From: Fulvivirga maritima
GTDB taxonomy: Bacteria > Bacteroidota > Bacteroidia > Cytophagales > Cyclobacteriaceae
Length of the DNA stretch: 64,000 nucleotides
Direction of reading: 5' to 3'
Assembly (NCBI RefSeq): GCF_021389955.1
Contig: NZ_CP089980.1
Coordinates: 2,165,001 to 2,229,000 of the forward strand
Position numbers and translations under genes: made by a program. Within the stretch, counting starts at the first letter, position 1, and each line of letters begins with the position of its first letter. This document shows, in pieces, positions 18,495-26,901 of the stretch. Below the pieces are notes generated by a model. It was given only the letters and a program-made list of their open reading frames with translations. It searched no databases and was not told where the DNA came from.

Positions 18495-19630
18495 AGTATT
18501 TCAGTAGCTTTTGAAAGAGTAGATTCATTTTTTGCAAAACAAAATCTCAGTACTTTATGATCAGTTTTAGATTGATTAAAAACAGAAATAGGGATTGACG
18601 CAACTTTATGTTCCTTAGTTAGCCATTCCGCCATAGCTACATCGCCTAGCTCAGAGATACCATTATAAGATAACAGTTGAAAATAGGTGCCTTTAGAAGG
18701 TAAAGGTTTGAACCTTGATTTTTTTATGCCTTCTAAAAATACATCTCTTTTCTCCTGATAAAAGTTAGATATGGAGTTGTAGTGACTTTCATCTTCAAGA
18801 AAATCGGCCAATGCCATTTGAGTAGCAGTATTTACGCTGAAAGTAACATACTGATGTATTTTCCTTATTTCTTTGGTAATATATTCTGGTGCTATGATGT
18901 AACCCACCTTCCAGCCCGTGGCATGGAAGGTTTTTCCAAAGGAGAAAACGGCCATACTCTTTTTAGCTAATTCAGGATATTGCATCACCGTTTTATGGTT
19001 ATTGCCATCAAAGGTAATGTGCTCATAGACTTCATCGCTCAGCACAAATAGCTGCTTATGCTTTTTACTTAAGCTTTCCAGCTCTTTTAAGTCCTCACTA
19101 ATTAATACCGTTCCCGAAGGGTTATGAGGGGAGTTGATTATAATCAGACGAGTTTTGCTGGTGATGGTTTCTGCTAACTGTTGCCAATTAATAGAAAAGT
19201 CAGGCCAATTTAACTCCAAGTGAATAGGCTTACCACCACTTAAGGTAATAGCAGGGGCGTAGCTATCATATGCAGGGTCAAACACAATGACTTCATCTCC
19301 AGGTTGTACTACCGCTTGTATGGCTACAAACAGAGCTTCTGTGGCTCCGGCGGTCACTGTAACTTCTGTTTCTGGGTTGATGGTAAGCTGATATTGATTG
19401 TGAAAGAGATCTGCAATTCTTTGTCGCAGCGATGGAGCACCTGGCATAGGAGCATATTGGTTATGCCCTTGCTGCATATGATAATTAACCAGCTCAATGA
19501 GTTCAGGAGAAACCGGAAAATCAGGAAAGCCCTGTGAAAGATTAATGGCGCCATTATCATGCGCCATTTTAGACATTATGCTAAATATTGTAGTGCCTAC
19601 TTCCGGTAGTTTAGATACCAAAGATGACAT
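18482..19630 (-). CDS. PLP-dependent aminotransferase (methionine/glutamine-type, class I)
   Basis: A 382-residue fold-type I aminotransferase. The PLP-binding lysine is K233 in FSFGKTFHATGWKVGY; NSPHNPSG (near 166-173) and LSDEVYEH (near 198-205) are the usual cofactor and substrate contacts. The N-terminal LSQGFPDFPV is characteristic of the YbdL/kynurenine-aminotransferase group, which favours methionine, glutamine and aromatic substrates. It shares one base with the end of def and overlaps the omega-amidase, so the three are tightly coupled. Confidence 0.9.
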   Translation of the reverse strand: MSSLVSKLPEVGTTIFSIMSKMAHDNGAINLSQGFPDFPVSPELIELVNYHMQQGHNQYAPMPGAPSLRQRIADLFHNQYQLTINPETEVTVTAGATEALFVAIQAVVQPGDEVIVFDPAYDSYAPAITLSGGKPIHLELNWPDFSINWQQLAETITSKTRLIIINSPHNPSGTVLISEDLKELESLSKKHKQLFVLSDEVYEHITFDGNNHKTVMQYPELAKKSMAVFSFGKTFHATGWKVGYIIAPEYITKEIRKIHQYVTFSVNTATQMALADFLEDESHYNSISNFYQEKRDVFLEGIKKSRFKPLPSKGTYFQLLSYNGISELGDVAMAEWLTKEHKVASIPISVFNQSKTDHKVLRFCFAKNESTLSKATEILCKI

Positions 19631-20184
19631 TAGCGCTTAGCAGGTATTGCTACACGATAATCCACTTTCATTTTTCCTTTAGTAATGTTTTGAAGCTTAC
19701 CTTTTAGCATTCTTTTTTTCAATGGAGAAAGGTAGTCTGTGAATAATATGCCTTCTATGTGGTCATACTCATGTTGAATGATGCGAGCTTTCATACCGTC
19801 AAACTCATCTTCGTGCTCTACCCAGTTTTCATCAAAGTATTTTATTTTGATTTTGGCATTTCTGCTAACTTCTTCTCTGATGTTAGGTATACTCAGGCAT
19901 CCTTCTTCAAAAGGCCATTCATCACCGGTTTCTTCAATCATTTGAGGGTTAATAAATACTTTTTTAAACCCTTCCATATCTTCATCTTCAATAGGAGTGC
20001 CGTCTACTACAAACATGCGAATGCTTTTACCTATCTGTGGAGCGGCTATCCCGATACCACTAGCGGCATTCATTGTTTCGAACATGTCTTCGCTTAGCGT
20101 TTTTACATCTATTTCTCCCTGCTTAATATCTTCTGCTTTTTTCTTTAATACCGGGTCCCCATAAACCACTATAGGATAAATCAT
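19630..20184 (-). CDS. def: Peptide deformylase
   Basis: A 184-residue metalloenzyme that removes the formyl group from nascent proteins. All three motifs are intact: GIGIAAPQ (43-50), EGCLS (94-98; metal-binding C96) and HEYDH (138-142; metal-binding H138 and H142 and catalytic E139). It lies 40 bases after ruvX, a conserved neighbourhood in Bacteroidota. Confidence 0.97.
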   Translation of the reverse strand: MIYPIVVYGDPVLKKKAEDIKQGEIDVKTLSEDMFETMNAASGIGIAAPQIGKSIRMFVVDGTPIEDEDMEGFKKVFINPQMIEETGDEWPFEEGCLSIPNIREEVSRNAKIKIKYFDENWVEHEDEFDGMKARIIQHEYDHIEGILFTDYLSPLKKRMLKGKLQNITKGKMKVDYRVAIPAKR

Positions 20185-20224
20185 ATCTTTCTGTTTGTTT
20201 TGAATGGCAAAATTAAGGATTATT

Positions 20225-20644
20225 TTAAAAAGAAGGCGAGCTATCCAGATAGGATTGTAATATCAAAGCGGCACTCACCTTATCAATATTACCTTTTTCT
20301 CTCCTGTCCTTTTTTTTCATACCTCCGGAAAGCAGGCTATCTGTAGCTATTTTGCTGGTAAACCGTTCATCTACCTCATGAATAGGTGTAGTACTAAAGT
20401 TTTTCTGAAGCTTCTCTATGAATTTTTTAACATGGCTGGTAGCATCTGTATCTTCATTCTGCAGATTTTTAGGCATGCCAATCACAAATTTTTCCACCTC
20501 TTCATTACTACAGTAATCTTTTAAAAAGGGAATAATTTCCTTAGTAGGCACAGTAGTTAAAGGAGATGCAATAATTTTTAAAGGATCAGTGGCGGCAAGC
20601 CCAACGCGCTTGGTGCCAAAATCAATAGCTATAATTCTGCCCAC
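20225..20644 (-). CDS. ruvX: Putative pre-16S rRNA nuclease / Holliday junction resolvase RuvX (YqgF)
   Basis: A 139-residue RNase H-fold protein. It shows the YqgF motifs IAIDFGTKRVGLA (N-terminal catalytic Asp), VIGMPKNLQNE, and EVDERFTS. Family members process the 5' end of 16S rRNA and have also been assigned Holliday-junction activity. It begins directly at the end of the RIC gene and is followed by def. Confidence 0.94.
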   Translation of the reverse strand: MGRIIAIDFGTKRVGLAATDPLKIIASPLTTVPTKEIIPFLKDYCSNEEVEKFVIGMPKNLQNEDTDATSHVKKFIEKLQKNFSTTPIHEVDERFTSKIATDSLLSGGMKKKDRREKGNIDKVSAALILQSYLDSSPSF

Positions 20645-21388
20645 TTAGTTAAATCCTACCTTTTGAGAAAATTTCTTTTTGGCTTCTTTTTCTAACATCA
20701 GTGCTTTAGGGAAAAGTATTTCATTTTCTACTCTAGCATGGGTGATTAGACTTTTCTCAAGTTCTTTAAGCTCCTCATAGATAACCTTTACATGAATAGG
20801 TGTTTTTTCATCCATATGGTAGCCATCCGTAATTTTACGAATGCCCAGCATTTCATCATCATGCTCTTCATGCTCTATAGCATAGCGCTGAAGGGAGCTT
20901 TTTTCCATAAGGTAGTACACGTGCGAAATGTTGCCCTTGCCATCATTAATAAACTTATCCAATGTTTTGATGTAATAAAAAAGCGTATCTTCTTCTTCAT
21001 AGATATGATGAATAAAATCTTCTACGAATAAAGGGAAGACGAATTTTAAGTCTTTTTCTATTACATTATAGTCCTTATGATCAGCATTAAAACCTTTTAT
21101 GATTTGTGCTATATAAGGTAGTTTTTGCTTAATGAATAAGTAATGGGCATGTTGCAAGTATGTGATTATTAAATCAACAGGGTATTGATTTAATAATAAA
21201 GGCGCTTCTTCTCTGGTCTTTACAGATTCCAGTTTTTTAGTTACGGTCTGTACGTCTAGTCCTCTCTCTGTGCACGCTTGCTCTAGTGTCTTTTCAGAAT
21301 AATCATAGAACTTGATTCCAAAATAGTAGAGCACTGATGCGTACACATAGTTATCATCTACTAGATCGTTTATTTTTCTTTGATTCAA
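20645..21388 (-). CDS. RIC/ScdA-like di-iron protein (hemerythrin domain)
   Basis: A 247-residue protein with an N-terminal ScdA-like helical domain (about 1-60; VYASVLYYFGIKFYDYSEKTLEQAC) and a C-terminal hemerythrin-like four-helix bundle. Candidate iron ligands are in LQHAHYLF, HHIYEEED, EHEEHDDE and THARVENEILFP. RIC proteins repair iron-sulfur clusters after nitric oxide or oxidative damage. It is the first gene of the ruvX-def operon. The usual CCxPxxH-type N-terminal motif is altered (only one Cys, at position 39 or so), so the redox part may differ from YtfE. Confidence 0.82.
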   Translation of the reverse strand: MNQRKINDLVDDNYVYASVLYYFGIKFYDYSEKTLEQACTERGLDVQTVTKKLESVKTREEAPLLLNQYPVDLIITYLQHAHYLFIKQKLPYIAQIIKGFNADHKDYNVIEKDLKFVFPLFVEDFIHHIYEEEDTLFYYIKTLDKFINDGKGNISHVYYLMEKSSLQRYAIEHEEHDDEMLGIRKITDGYHMDEKTPIHVKVIYEELKELEKSLITHARVENEILFPKALMLEKEAKKKFSQKVGFN

Positions 21389-21623
21389 GATAAATTTGTA
21401 TTTTTAATATTAGAGCAATGTAAATATACAAAACACAATTTAAGAAAATAAGTCAATCAAAACATTAAGTGGTGGAATTTTAGATAAAAAGTAAAAAAAA
21501 TCGATAGTATTATGTCTTGTTGGTTAGCGGGAGAACGAAATTGAGCTTAACCATAAAGCTAAAGGTTTCGTTAATTAGAAATTAAGAAGAAGAAAGAAGT
21601 TGATTTATTAAACAGTTTTAATT

Positions 21624-23255
21624 GTGAGTGAATATAATAATTCAAAATACCAAATAAGGTTACCCATTATATTGTTTATAGGAATTGCGGCCGGAGTACT
21701 CATAGGAGCTACTTTTACAGATTCCACATCTGTAGTGAAAAATGATCTGAATTCTAATCTGCATAAATTCAAAGAGGTGCTTACGCTCATAGATCAGAAT
21801 TATGTAGATACAGTAAATACTGATAAGCTGGTAGATGATGCCATAGAGCAAATGCTTTCAGAATTAGACCCTCATAGTTCTTATATACCCGCGAGAGATG
21901 TTAAAAAAGCTAATGAAGATTTAAGAGGCAACTTTGAAGGGATAGGAGTTGAGTTTAATATTTTTCAGGATACCATAGTAGTAGTAACTCCATTAAGTGG
22001 AGGCCCTAGTGAAGCGGTGGGCGTAATGTCTGGTGACCGCATTATTAAAATTGATGGCGAAGATGTAGCAGGCGTTGGGTTTACCAATCAAGATGTGCAA
22101 AAGAGCCTCAAAGGGGAAAAGGGAACTGAAGTAAAAATCACTGTTAAAAGAAAGGGAGAAAAGGAACCCATTGAGTTTGAAATAATCCGTGACAAAATAC
22201 CTCAGAATTCGGTTGATGCCAGTTATATGATTGATGATATCACAGGGTATATTAAAGTGAATCGTTTTTCTGCCACCACTTATGATGAGTTTTTGGAATC
22301 TCTGAAAAAACTTAAGGACAAAGGAATGGAAAGGTTGGTGCTTGATTTACAAGGCAACCCTGGAGGATATATGAATCATGCCATTAGAATGGCAGATGAG
22401 TTTTTGCCGGATAATGAGAAGATTGTTTATACGCAAGGTAAACAGTCGCGTTTTGACATGGAGGCACTGGCAGAAAGAAAAGGAGAATTTGAAAAAGGTG
22501 ATTTAATAGTTTTGGTTAACGAAGGCTCAGCTTCAGCTGCAGAAATTGTTACTGGTGCTTTACAAGATAATGACAGGGCTTTGGTAGTAGGCAGAAGAAC
22601 CTTCGGGAAAGGCCTGGTTCAGAGTCCTATGGATTTAAGTGATGGCTCGGAGCTTCGCCTCACCATTTCCAGGTATTATACGCCTAGTGGCCGATCTATA
22701 CAAAAGCCTTATGATAACATGAAAGATTATAGTCGTGATATGATCGAGCGGTATAATCATGGGGAATTTTTTAGTGCAGACAGCATTCAGTTTAATGACT
22801 CATTAAAATTTGAAACCAGACATGGTAGAACTGTATATGGCGGAGGAGGTATCATGCCAGATTACTTTGTGCCTTTAGATACGGCTCATAATTCTAGTTA
22901 TTTAAACAGGCTCTTCACTAGTAATTCTATGCAAGAGTATACCTTTAAATATGTAGGACGAAACAAATCCAGGTTAGAAAGTATGGATTATAGTGACTTC
23001 TTGCGAGGATTTAATGTAACAGATAGGATGTTAGATGAACTCGTGGAGGTAGGAGAATCTAACGGAGTAACTCCGGTAAGATCAGAAATGATAGAGCAAA
23101 AGGACTTGTTTAAACTTCACACAAAAGCGCAGATAGCCAGGCAAATCTGGGGTAATGATGGATTTTATCCTATTTACAATCAAACTAATGAGGTGCTGAG
23201 ACAAGCACTAAAATTATTTGATGAAGCAGAGAAGCTGGAACGCGCTAAATTATAA
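21624..23255 (+). CDS. C-terminal processing peptidase (S41) with PDZ domain
   Basis: A 543-residue membrane-anchored periplasmic protease. A single N-terminal hydrophobic segment (about 13-31) is followed by the tail-processing fold, a PDZ domain (about 100-180; GIGVEFNIFQDTIVVVTPLSGGPSEAVG), and the catalytic dyad S304 (NEGSASAAEI) and K329 (GRRTFGKGL). Such enzymes degrade or trim envelope proteins from the C-terminus. The frame opens with GTG at 21624; no in-frame ATG precedes the membrane segment. One base separates its stop from the next gene's ATG. Confidence 0.94.
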   Translation: MSEYNNSKYQIRLPIILFIGIAAGVLIGATFTDSTSVVKNDLNSNLHKFKEVLTLIDQNYVDTVNTDKLVDDAIEQMLSELDPHSSYIPARDVKKANEDLRGNFEGIGVEFNIFQDTIVVVTPLSGGPSEAVGVMSGDRIIKIDGEDVAGVGFTNQDVQKSLKGEKGTEVKITVKRKGEKEPIEFEIIRDKIPQNSVDASYMIDDITGYIKVNRFSATTYDEFLESLKKLKDKGMERLVLDLQGNPGGYMNHAIRMADEFLPDNEKIVYTQGKQSRFDMEALAERKGEFEKGDLIVLVNEGSASAAEIVTGALQDNDRALVVGRRTFGKGLVQSPMDLSDGSELRLTISRYYTPSGRSIQKPYDNMKDYSRDMIERYNHGEFFSADSIQFNDSLKFETRHGRTVYGGGGIMPDYFVPLDTAHNSSYLNRLFTSNSMQEYTFKYVGRNKSRLESMDYSDFLRGFNVTDRMLDELVEVGESNGVTPVRSEMIEQKDLFKLHTKAQIARQIWGNDGFYPIYNQTNEVLRQALKLFDEAEKLERAKL

Positions 23256-23256
23256 A

Positions 23257-24414
23257 ATGTATTATCACAGATTAGGACATATTCCTCCGAAGCGTCACAC
23301 GCAATTCCTCCAACCAGATGGGAGTTTGTATAAAGAAGAGCTGGTCTCTTCAAGAGGCTTTTCTGGGATATATTCTAATCTGTACCACATAAATGCCCCT
23401 ACCCGAATAAAGTCTGTAGGCGAATCAGAACCTTATGATTCTTCTTTAATAAAAGACTACGGCCTAAAGCATTCTCATTTGAATACGTCAGAAGTAGGCA
23501 TTACAGGAGCAGATTTTCTTAGTGCCAGATTGCCATTGTTAAAAAATGATGATGTTACGCTTTCCCTTTGTAATCCTCAAAACAAGAATATGGATTACTT
23601 CTATAAAAATGCAGAGGGAGATGAAGTGATTTACATTCATGAAGGCAGCGGCTATCTGCATTCTCAATTTGGAAAGATCAAGATTACTAAAGGCGACTAT
23701 GTCGTTATTCCCCGAACTGTTATTTTTCAATTACAGTGGGATGATGAACCGGTAAGGTTATTAATCATTGAATCTACAGGCCCGATAGAAACACCTACTC
23801 GATATAGAAATGAGCTGGGCCAGCTACAGGAGCATGCTCCTTTCTGCGAGCGAGACATTCGTGCGCCAGAGGAGTTGGTGACACAACGAGAGGAGGGAGA
23901 TTATCTGGTAAAAATAAAAAAACATGGCCAGCTTCATAATTATGAATATAGCCATAGCCCCTTTGATTTAATCGGCTGGGATGGCTACTTATGGCCATAC
24001 GCCTTTTCTATATATGAATTTGAACCTATTACTGGCAGAATTCATCAGCCGCCGCCAGTGCATCAGACTTTTCAAGCACAGAACTTTGTGATCTGCTCTT
24101 TTGTGCCTCGCCTTTTTGACTATCATCCTTTATCTATACCTGCTCCGTACAATCATTCTAATATCGATTCTGATGAGGTGCTGTTTTATGCTGAAGGAAA
24201 TTTTATGAGTAGAAAGGGTATAAAAAGAGGCTCATTTACCTTACATCCTGGTGGTATACCCCACGGTCCACATCCGGGAACGGTAGAAAAAAGCATTGGA
24301 GCTAAAGAGACCAAAGAGTATGCAGTAATGGTTGATACCTTCAAACCTCTTTTTCTTACAGAAAATGCACACAAATATCTGGATCCTAATTACCCTATGA
24401 GTTGGACGGAATGA
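23257..24414 (+). CDS. hmgA: Homogentisate 1,2-dioxygenase
   Basis: A 385-residue cupin-fold dioxygenase that opens the ring of homogentisate in tyrosine and phenylalanine breakdown. Characteristic segments are MYYHRLGHIPPKRHTQF at the start, IHEGSGYLHSQFGKIKI, FVPRLFDYHPLSIPAPYNHSNIDSDEV and LHPGGIPHGPHPG (iron ligands near the C-terminus). I use the ATG at 23257, immediately after the upstream stop, because homologues begin with MYYHRLG-type sequence; the longer frame from a TTG at 23218 would run inside the protease gene. No other tyrosine-catabolic gene lies nearby. Confidence 0.9.
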   Translation: MYYHRLGHIPPKRHTQFLQPDGSLYKEELVSSRGFSGIYSNLYHINAPTRIKSVGESEPYDSSLIKDYGLKHSHLNTSEVGITGADFLSARLPLLKNDDVTLSLCNPQNKNMDYFYKNAEGDEVIYIHEGSGYLHSQFGKIKITKGDYVVIPRTVIFQLQWDDEPVRLLIIESTGPIETPTRYRNELGQLQEHAPFCERDIRAPEELVTQREEGDYLVKIKKHGQLHNYEYSHSPFDLIGWDGYLWPYAFSIYEFEPITGRIHQPPPVHQTFQAQNFVICSFVPRLFDYHPLSIPAPYNHSNIDSDEVLFYAEGNFMSRKGIKRGSFTLHPGGIPHGPHPGTVEKSIGAKETKEYAVMVDTFKPLFLTENAHKYLDPNYPMSWTE

Positions 24415-24469
24415 TTGATTCTCAACGTTTTTTTTCTTATATTCTAGGGTGAATTAACGTTAAGGTGCT

Positions 24470-24964
24470 ATGGAAACAAGGGTGCTATCCTCTAGTAAAG
24501 TGAGGTATTACATTGCCTTAAACCTGTCCTTATGGATAGTTTTGCTCCTTACCATGATTTATATCTCCATAAAAGCTGAAACCAGCACCGGTTTTTTGCT
24601 TTTTAATCTGGCTTATTTCTTCTTATTCTTTTATAAAATTTTCGTTCTCAGAACAGCCCGTCTCAAGAGCATTCGTTTCAATAATCATTTTCTCTATATA
24701 GAAGAGCGTAACTGCCCCATAAAATTACCTCTTACAGAAGTTAGAAATGTAGAACTTAGGAATTTTACCGGTGTACACGTAATCCATTTAGATAGAGATT
24801 TTGGTTTCGGAAAAGAAATCTATTTCAAAACTTCGTTATTTTATCCCTTCAATTATAAGCGGGTAAATAGAGACCTGTATTTATTTAAAAAAATGGTGCA
24901 CAACTCCAAGTATGAAGCACCTGAAGAAGACTCCAAATGGGCTTTAGCCGGGCATAGTGTTTAA
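24470..24964 (+). CDS. Small membrane protein with PH-like C-terminal domain, function unknown
   Basis: A 164-residue protein. Two hydrophobic helices (about 14-32 and 38-57) anchor the N-terminus; the rest is strand-rich and basic (LKSIRFNNHFLYIEERNCPIKLPLTEVRNVELRNF), resembling bacterial PH-like domains of membrane proteins. I do not recognise a family with certainty. It lies between hmgA and rmuC, 55 and 30 bases from each, on the same strand. Confidence 0.72.
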   Translation: METRVLSSSKVRYYIALNLSLWIVLLLTMIYISIKAETSTGFLLFNLAYFFLFFYKIFVLRTARLKSIRFNNHFLYIEERNCPIKLPLTEVRNVELRNFTGVHVIHLDRDFGFGKEIYFKTSLFYPFNYKRVNRDLYLFKKMVHNSKYEAPEEDSKWALAGHSV

Positions 24965-24994
24965 TTTCTAAATTATTTGCAGCATCTTTGACCC

Positions 24995-26293
24995 ATGGAA
25001 ATCATATGGCTTCTTGTGGGGGTGTTAATAGGTGGAGCAGCAGCTTGGTTTATAGCAAAATATAAATTTTCTGGTGCTGCCCTGGAGGTTTCTGCTGAAA
25101 GGAAAATAGCCCAGGAGAAGATAGCCCATTGGCAACAAGAGTCCGTACAATTAAAAAAAGAACTAGCCCAGGAAAGAAGCAAAGTCCTAGGCCTCAATAA
25201 TAGTCTTTCCTCAACTGAGGCTAACTACATCAACTTACAGGAGAAACTTAGAGATCAGAAGCTGGAATTAGAAAAATTACAACAGCATTTTGCATTACAG
25301 TTTAAAAATCTGGCCAATGAAATCTTTGAAGAAAAGAGCAAGAAATTCACTGATCAGAATAAAGTGAACCTGGGTGAGTTGCTGAACCCGCTTAAAGAGC
25401 GAATAGTTGAGTTTGAGAAAAAGATAGAGCTTAATAGTAAAGAAAGTCTAGAGCAAAGTAGTGCATTGAGAGAGCAGCTGAGAGGATTAAAAGAACTCAA
25501 TCAGCAAATGACTAAAGAAGCGGAAAACCTTACTAAAGCACTTAAAGGAGATACAAAAGCTCAGGGTACCTGGGGGGAGTTTATCCTTGAAAGTATTCTT
25601 GAAAAATCTGGTTTAGAAAAAGGGCGGGAGTATTTTATTCAGGAGTCTTTTACCAATGAAGAGGGAAGAAGGCTACAGCCTGATGTAATAGTGAAGTTGC
25701 CCGATGAAAAAAACATCATTATAGATTCAAAGGTGTCATTAATTGCTTATGAAAGATATGTCAGTGGCGATGAGGAGGACAGGATGATTAACCTTAAGGC
25801 CCATTTACTTTCGATGAAAAATCATATCAAAGGCCTTGATTTAAAAAAATACCAACAGCTTCATGGAGTTCAGGGGCTGGATTTTATATTGATGTTTATT
25901 CCTATTGAGCCGGCGTTTAGTACAGCTGTGCAGGGTGATGCGCAACTTTTTAACGAAGCTTACGATAAGAATATAGTAATAGTGAGTCCTTCTACGCTTA
26001 TGGCTACTTTGAGAACCATAGCTAATATATGGAAGAATGAGTACCAAAGTCAGAATGCGCTGGAAATAGCCAGGCAAGGTGGCAACTTGTATGATAAGTT
26101 TGTGGCCTTTACCGAAGATCTTAAGAAAGTAGGCAACAACCTGCGTATGACTCAAAATGCTTACTCAGATGCTATGAAAAAGCTACACGAGGGTAAGGAT
26201 AATCTTGTGAGAAAGTCAGAGCGCTTAAGGGAACTTGGTGCTAAGGCCAGTAAAACAATAGATCAAAAATTAATAGATAGAGCGGATAATTAA
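24995..26293 (+). CDS. rmuC: DNA recombination protein RmuC
   Basis: A 432-residue protein with an N-terminal membrane helix (about 3-20), a long coiled coil (about 35-190) and a C-terminal RmuC nuclease-fold domain (KGDTKAQGTWGEFILESILEKSGLEKGREY; QPDVIVKLPDEKNIIIDSKVSL; FIPIEPAF). RmuC limits inversion at short inverted repeats and restrains DNA near the membrane. Two bases separate it from the GroES-like gene. Confidence 0.95.
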   Translation: MEIIWLLVGVLIGGAAAWFIAKYKFSGAALEVSAERKIAQEKIAHWQQESVQLKKELAQERSKVLGLNNSLSSTEANYINLQEKLRDQKLELEKLQQHFALQFKNLANEIFEEKSKKFTDQNKVNLGELLNPLKERIVEFEKKIELNSKESLEQSSALREQLRGLKELNQQMTKEAENLTKALKGDTKAQGTWGEFILESILEKSGLEKGREYFIQESFTNEEGRRLQPDVIVKLPDEKNIIIDSKVSLIAYERYVSGDEEDRMINLKAHLLSMKNHIKGLDLKKYQQLHGVQGLDFILMFIPIEPAFSTAVQGDAQLFNEAYDKNIVIVSPSTLMATLRTIANIWKNEYQSQNALEIARQGGNLYDKFVAFTEDLKKVGNNLRMTQNAYSDAMKKLHEGKDNLVRKSERLRELGAKASKTIDQKLIDRADN

Positions 26294-26295
26294 TT

Positions 26296-26673
26296 ATGCA
26301 AAGTATAACTCCTGACAGTAAATTGAAGAAACTGATAGTAGTAGGAGACAGGGTGTTAGTAAAACCCGTCAAGCAATCTGATAAGACCAATAGCGGCTTG
26401 TTTTTACCTCCGGGTGTTCAGGAAAAGGAAAAAATTCAGAGTGGATACATTATAAAAGTAGGTCCTGGCTATCCTTTGCCGTTACCTACAGATGAAGATG
26501 ATGTATGGAAAGGTAAAGACGAACAAATAAAATATATACCGCTGCAAGCCGAAGAGGGTGATTTGGCTATTTTCCTTCAAAAGGGAGCCATAGAAGTGAT
26601 TTATGAAAACGAAAGGTATTTTATTGTACCTCAAAGTTCTATCCTTATGCTGGAGCGTGAGGAAGATTTTTGA
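26296..26673 (+). CDS. GroES-family protein (extended, not beside groEL)
   Basis: A 125-residue protein with the Cpn10 beginning LIVVGDRVLVKPVKQSDKTNSGLFLPP and the GroES-like mobile-loop region (VQEKEKIQSGYIIKVGPG). Authentic GroES proteins are about 92-97 residues; this one has an insertion after the VGPG turn (YPLPLPTDEDDVWKGKDEQIKYIPLQ). It is not followed by groEL but sits after rmuC, so it is likely an accessory GroES-like protein common in Bacteroidota rather than the main co-chaperonin. Function unproven. Confidence 0.85.
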   Translation: MQSITPDSKLKKLIVVGDRVLVKPVKQSDKTNSGLFLPPGVQEKEKIQSGYIIKVGPGYPLPLPTDEDDVWKGKDEQIKYIPLQAEEGDLAIFLQKGAIEVIYENERYFIVPQSSILMLEREEDF

Positions 26674-26900
26674 TAAAGACTGTTAAGTACTATATGCAAC
26701 AAGGACTATCAATAAACGCCATGCGCGTAGGCCTGAAATATAAACTGGTGAATTACGGAGAGGTGTATGAGTTTGAAATTTTAAAAAGAATTAGTGATAA
26801 TAACTTCCTATTAAAAGACCTCTACACTTTGGAACAATATGAAATCCACGACCTGGTAAGATTCGGTCGTGGAGATGATTTTGAAATTAGGGAAATGTAA
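26670..26900 (+). CDS. Small hypothetical protein after the GroES-like gene
   Basis: A 76-residue basic beta-rich protein of unknown function (GLKYKLVNYGEVYEFEILKRISDNNFLLKDL). The longest frame opens with TTG overlapping the TGA stop of the GroES-like gene (TTGA). An ATG at 26694, eight codons in, is an equally reasonable start. It is convergent with hemB, one base from its stop. No signal peptide. Confidence 0.65.
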   Translation: MIKTVKYYMQQGLSINAMRVGLKYKLVNYGEVYEFEILKRISDNNFLLKDLYTLEQYEIHDLVRFGRGDDFEIREM

Positions 26901-26901
26901 T

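Noticed and set aside
23218-23256. Upstream TTG start for homogentisate dioxygenase
   Set aside because: It would overlap the S41 protease coding end, while an ATG directly after that stop gives the expected N-terminus.
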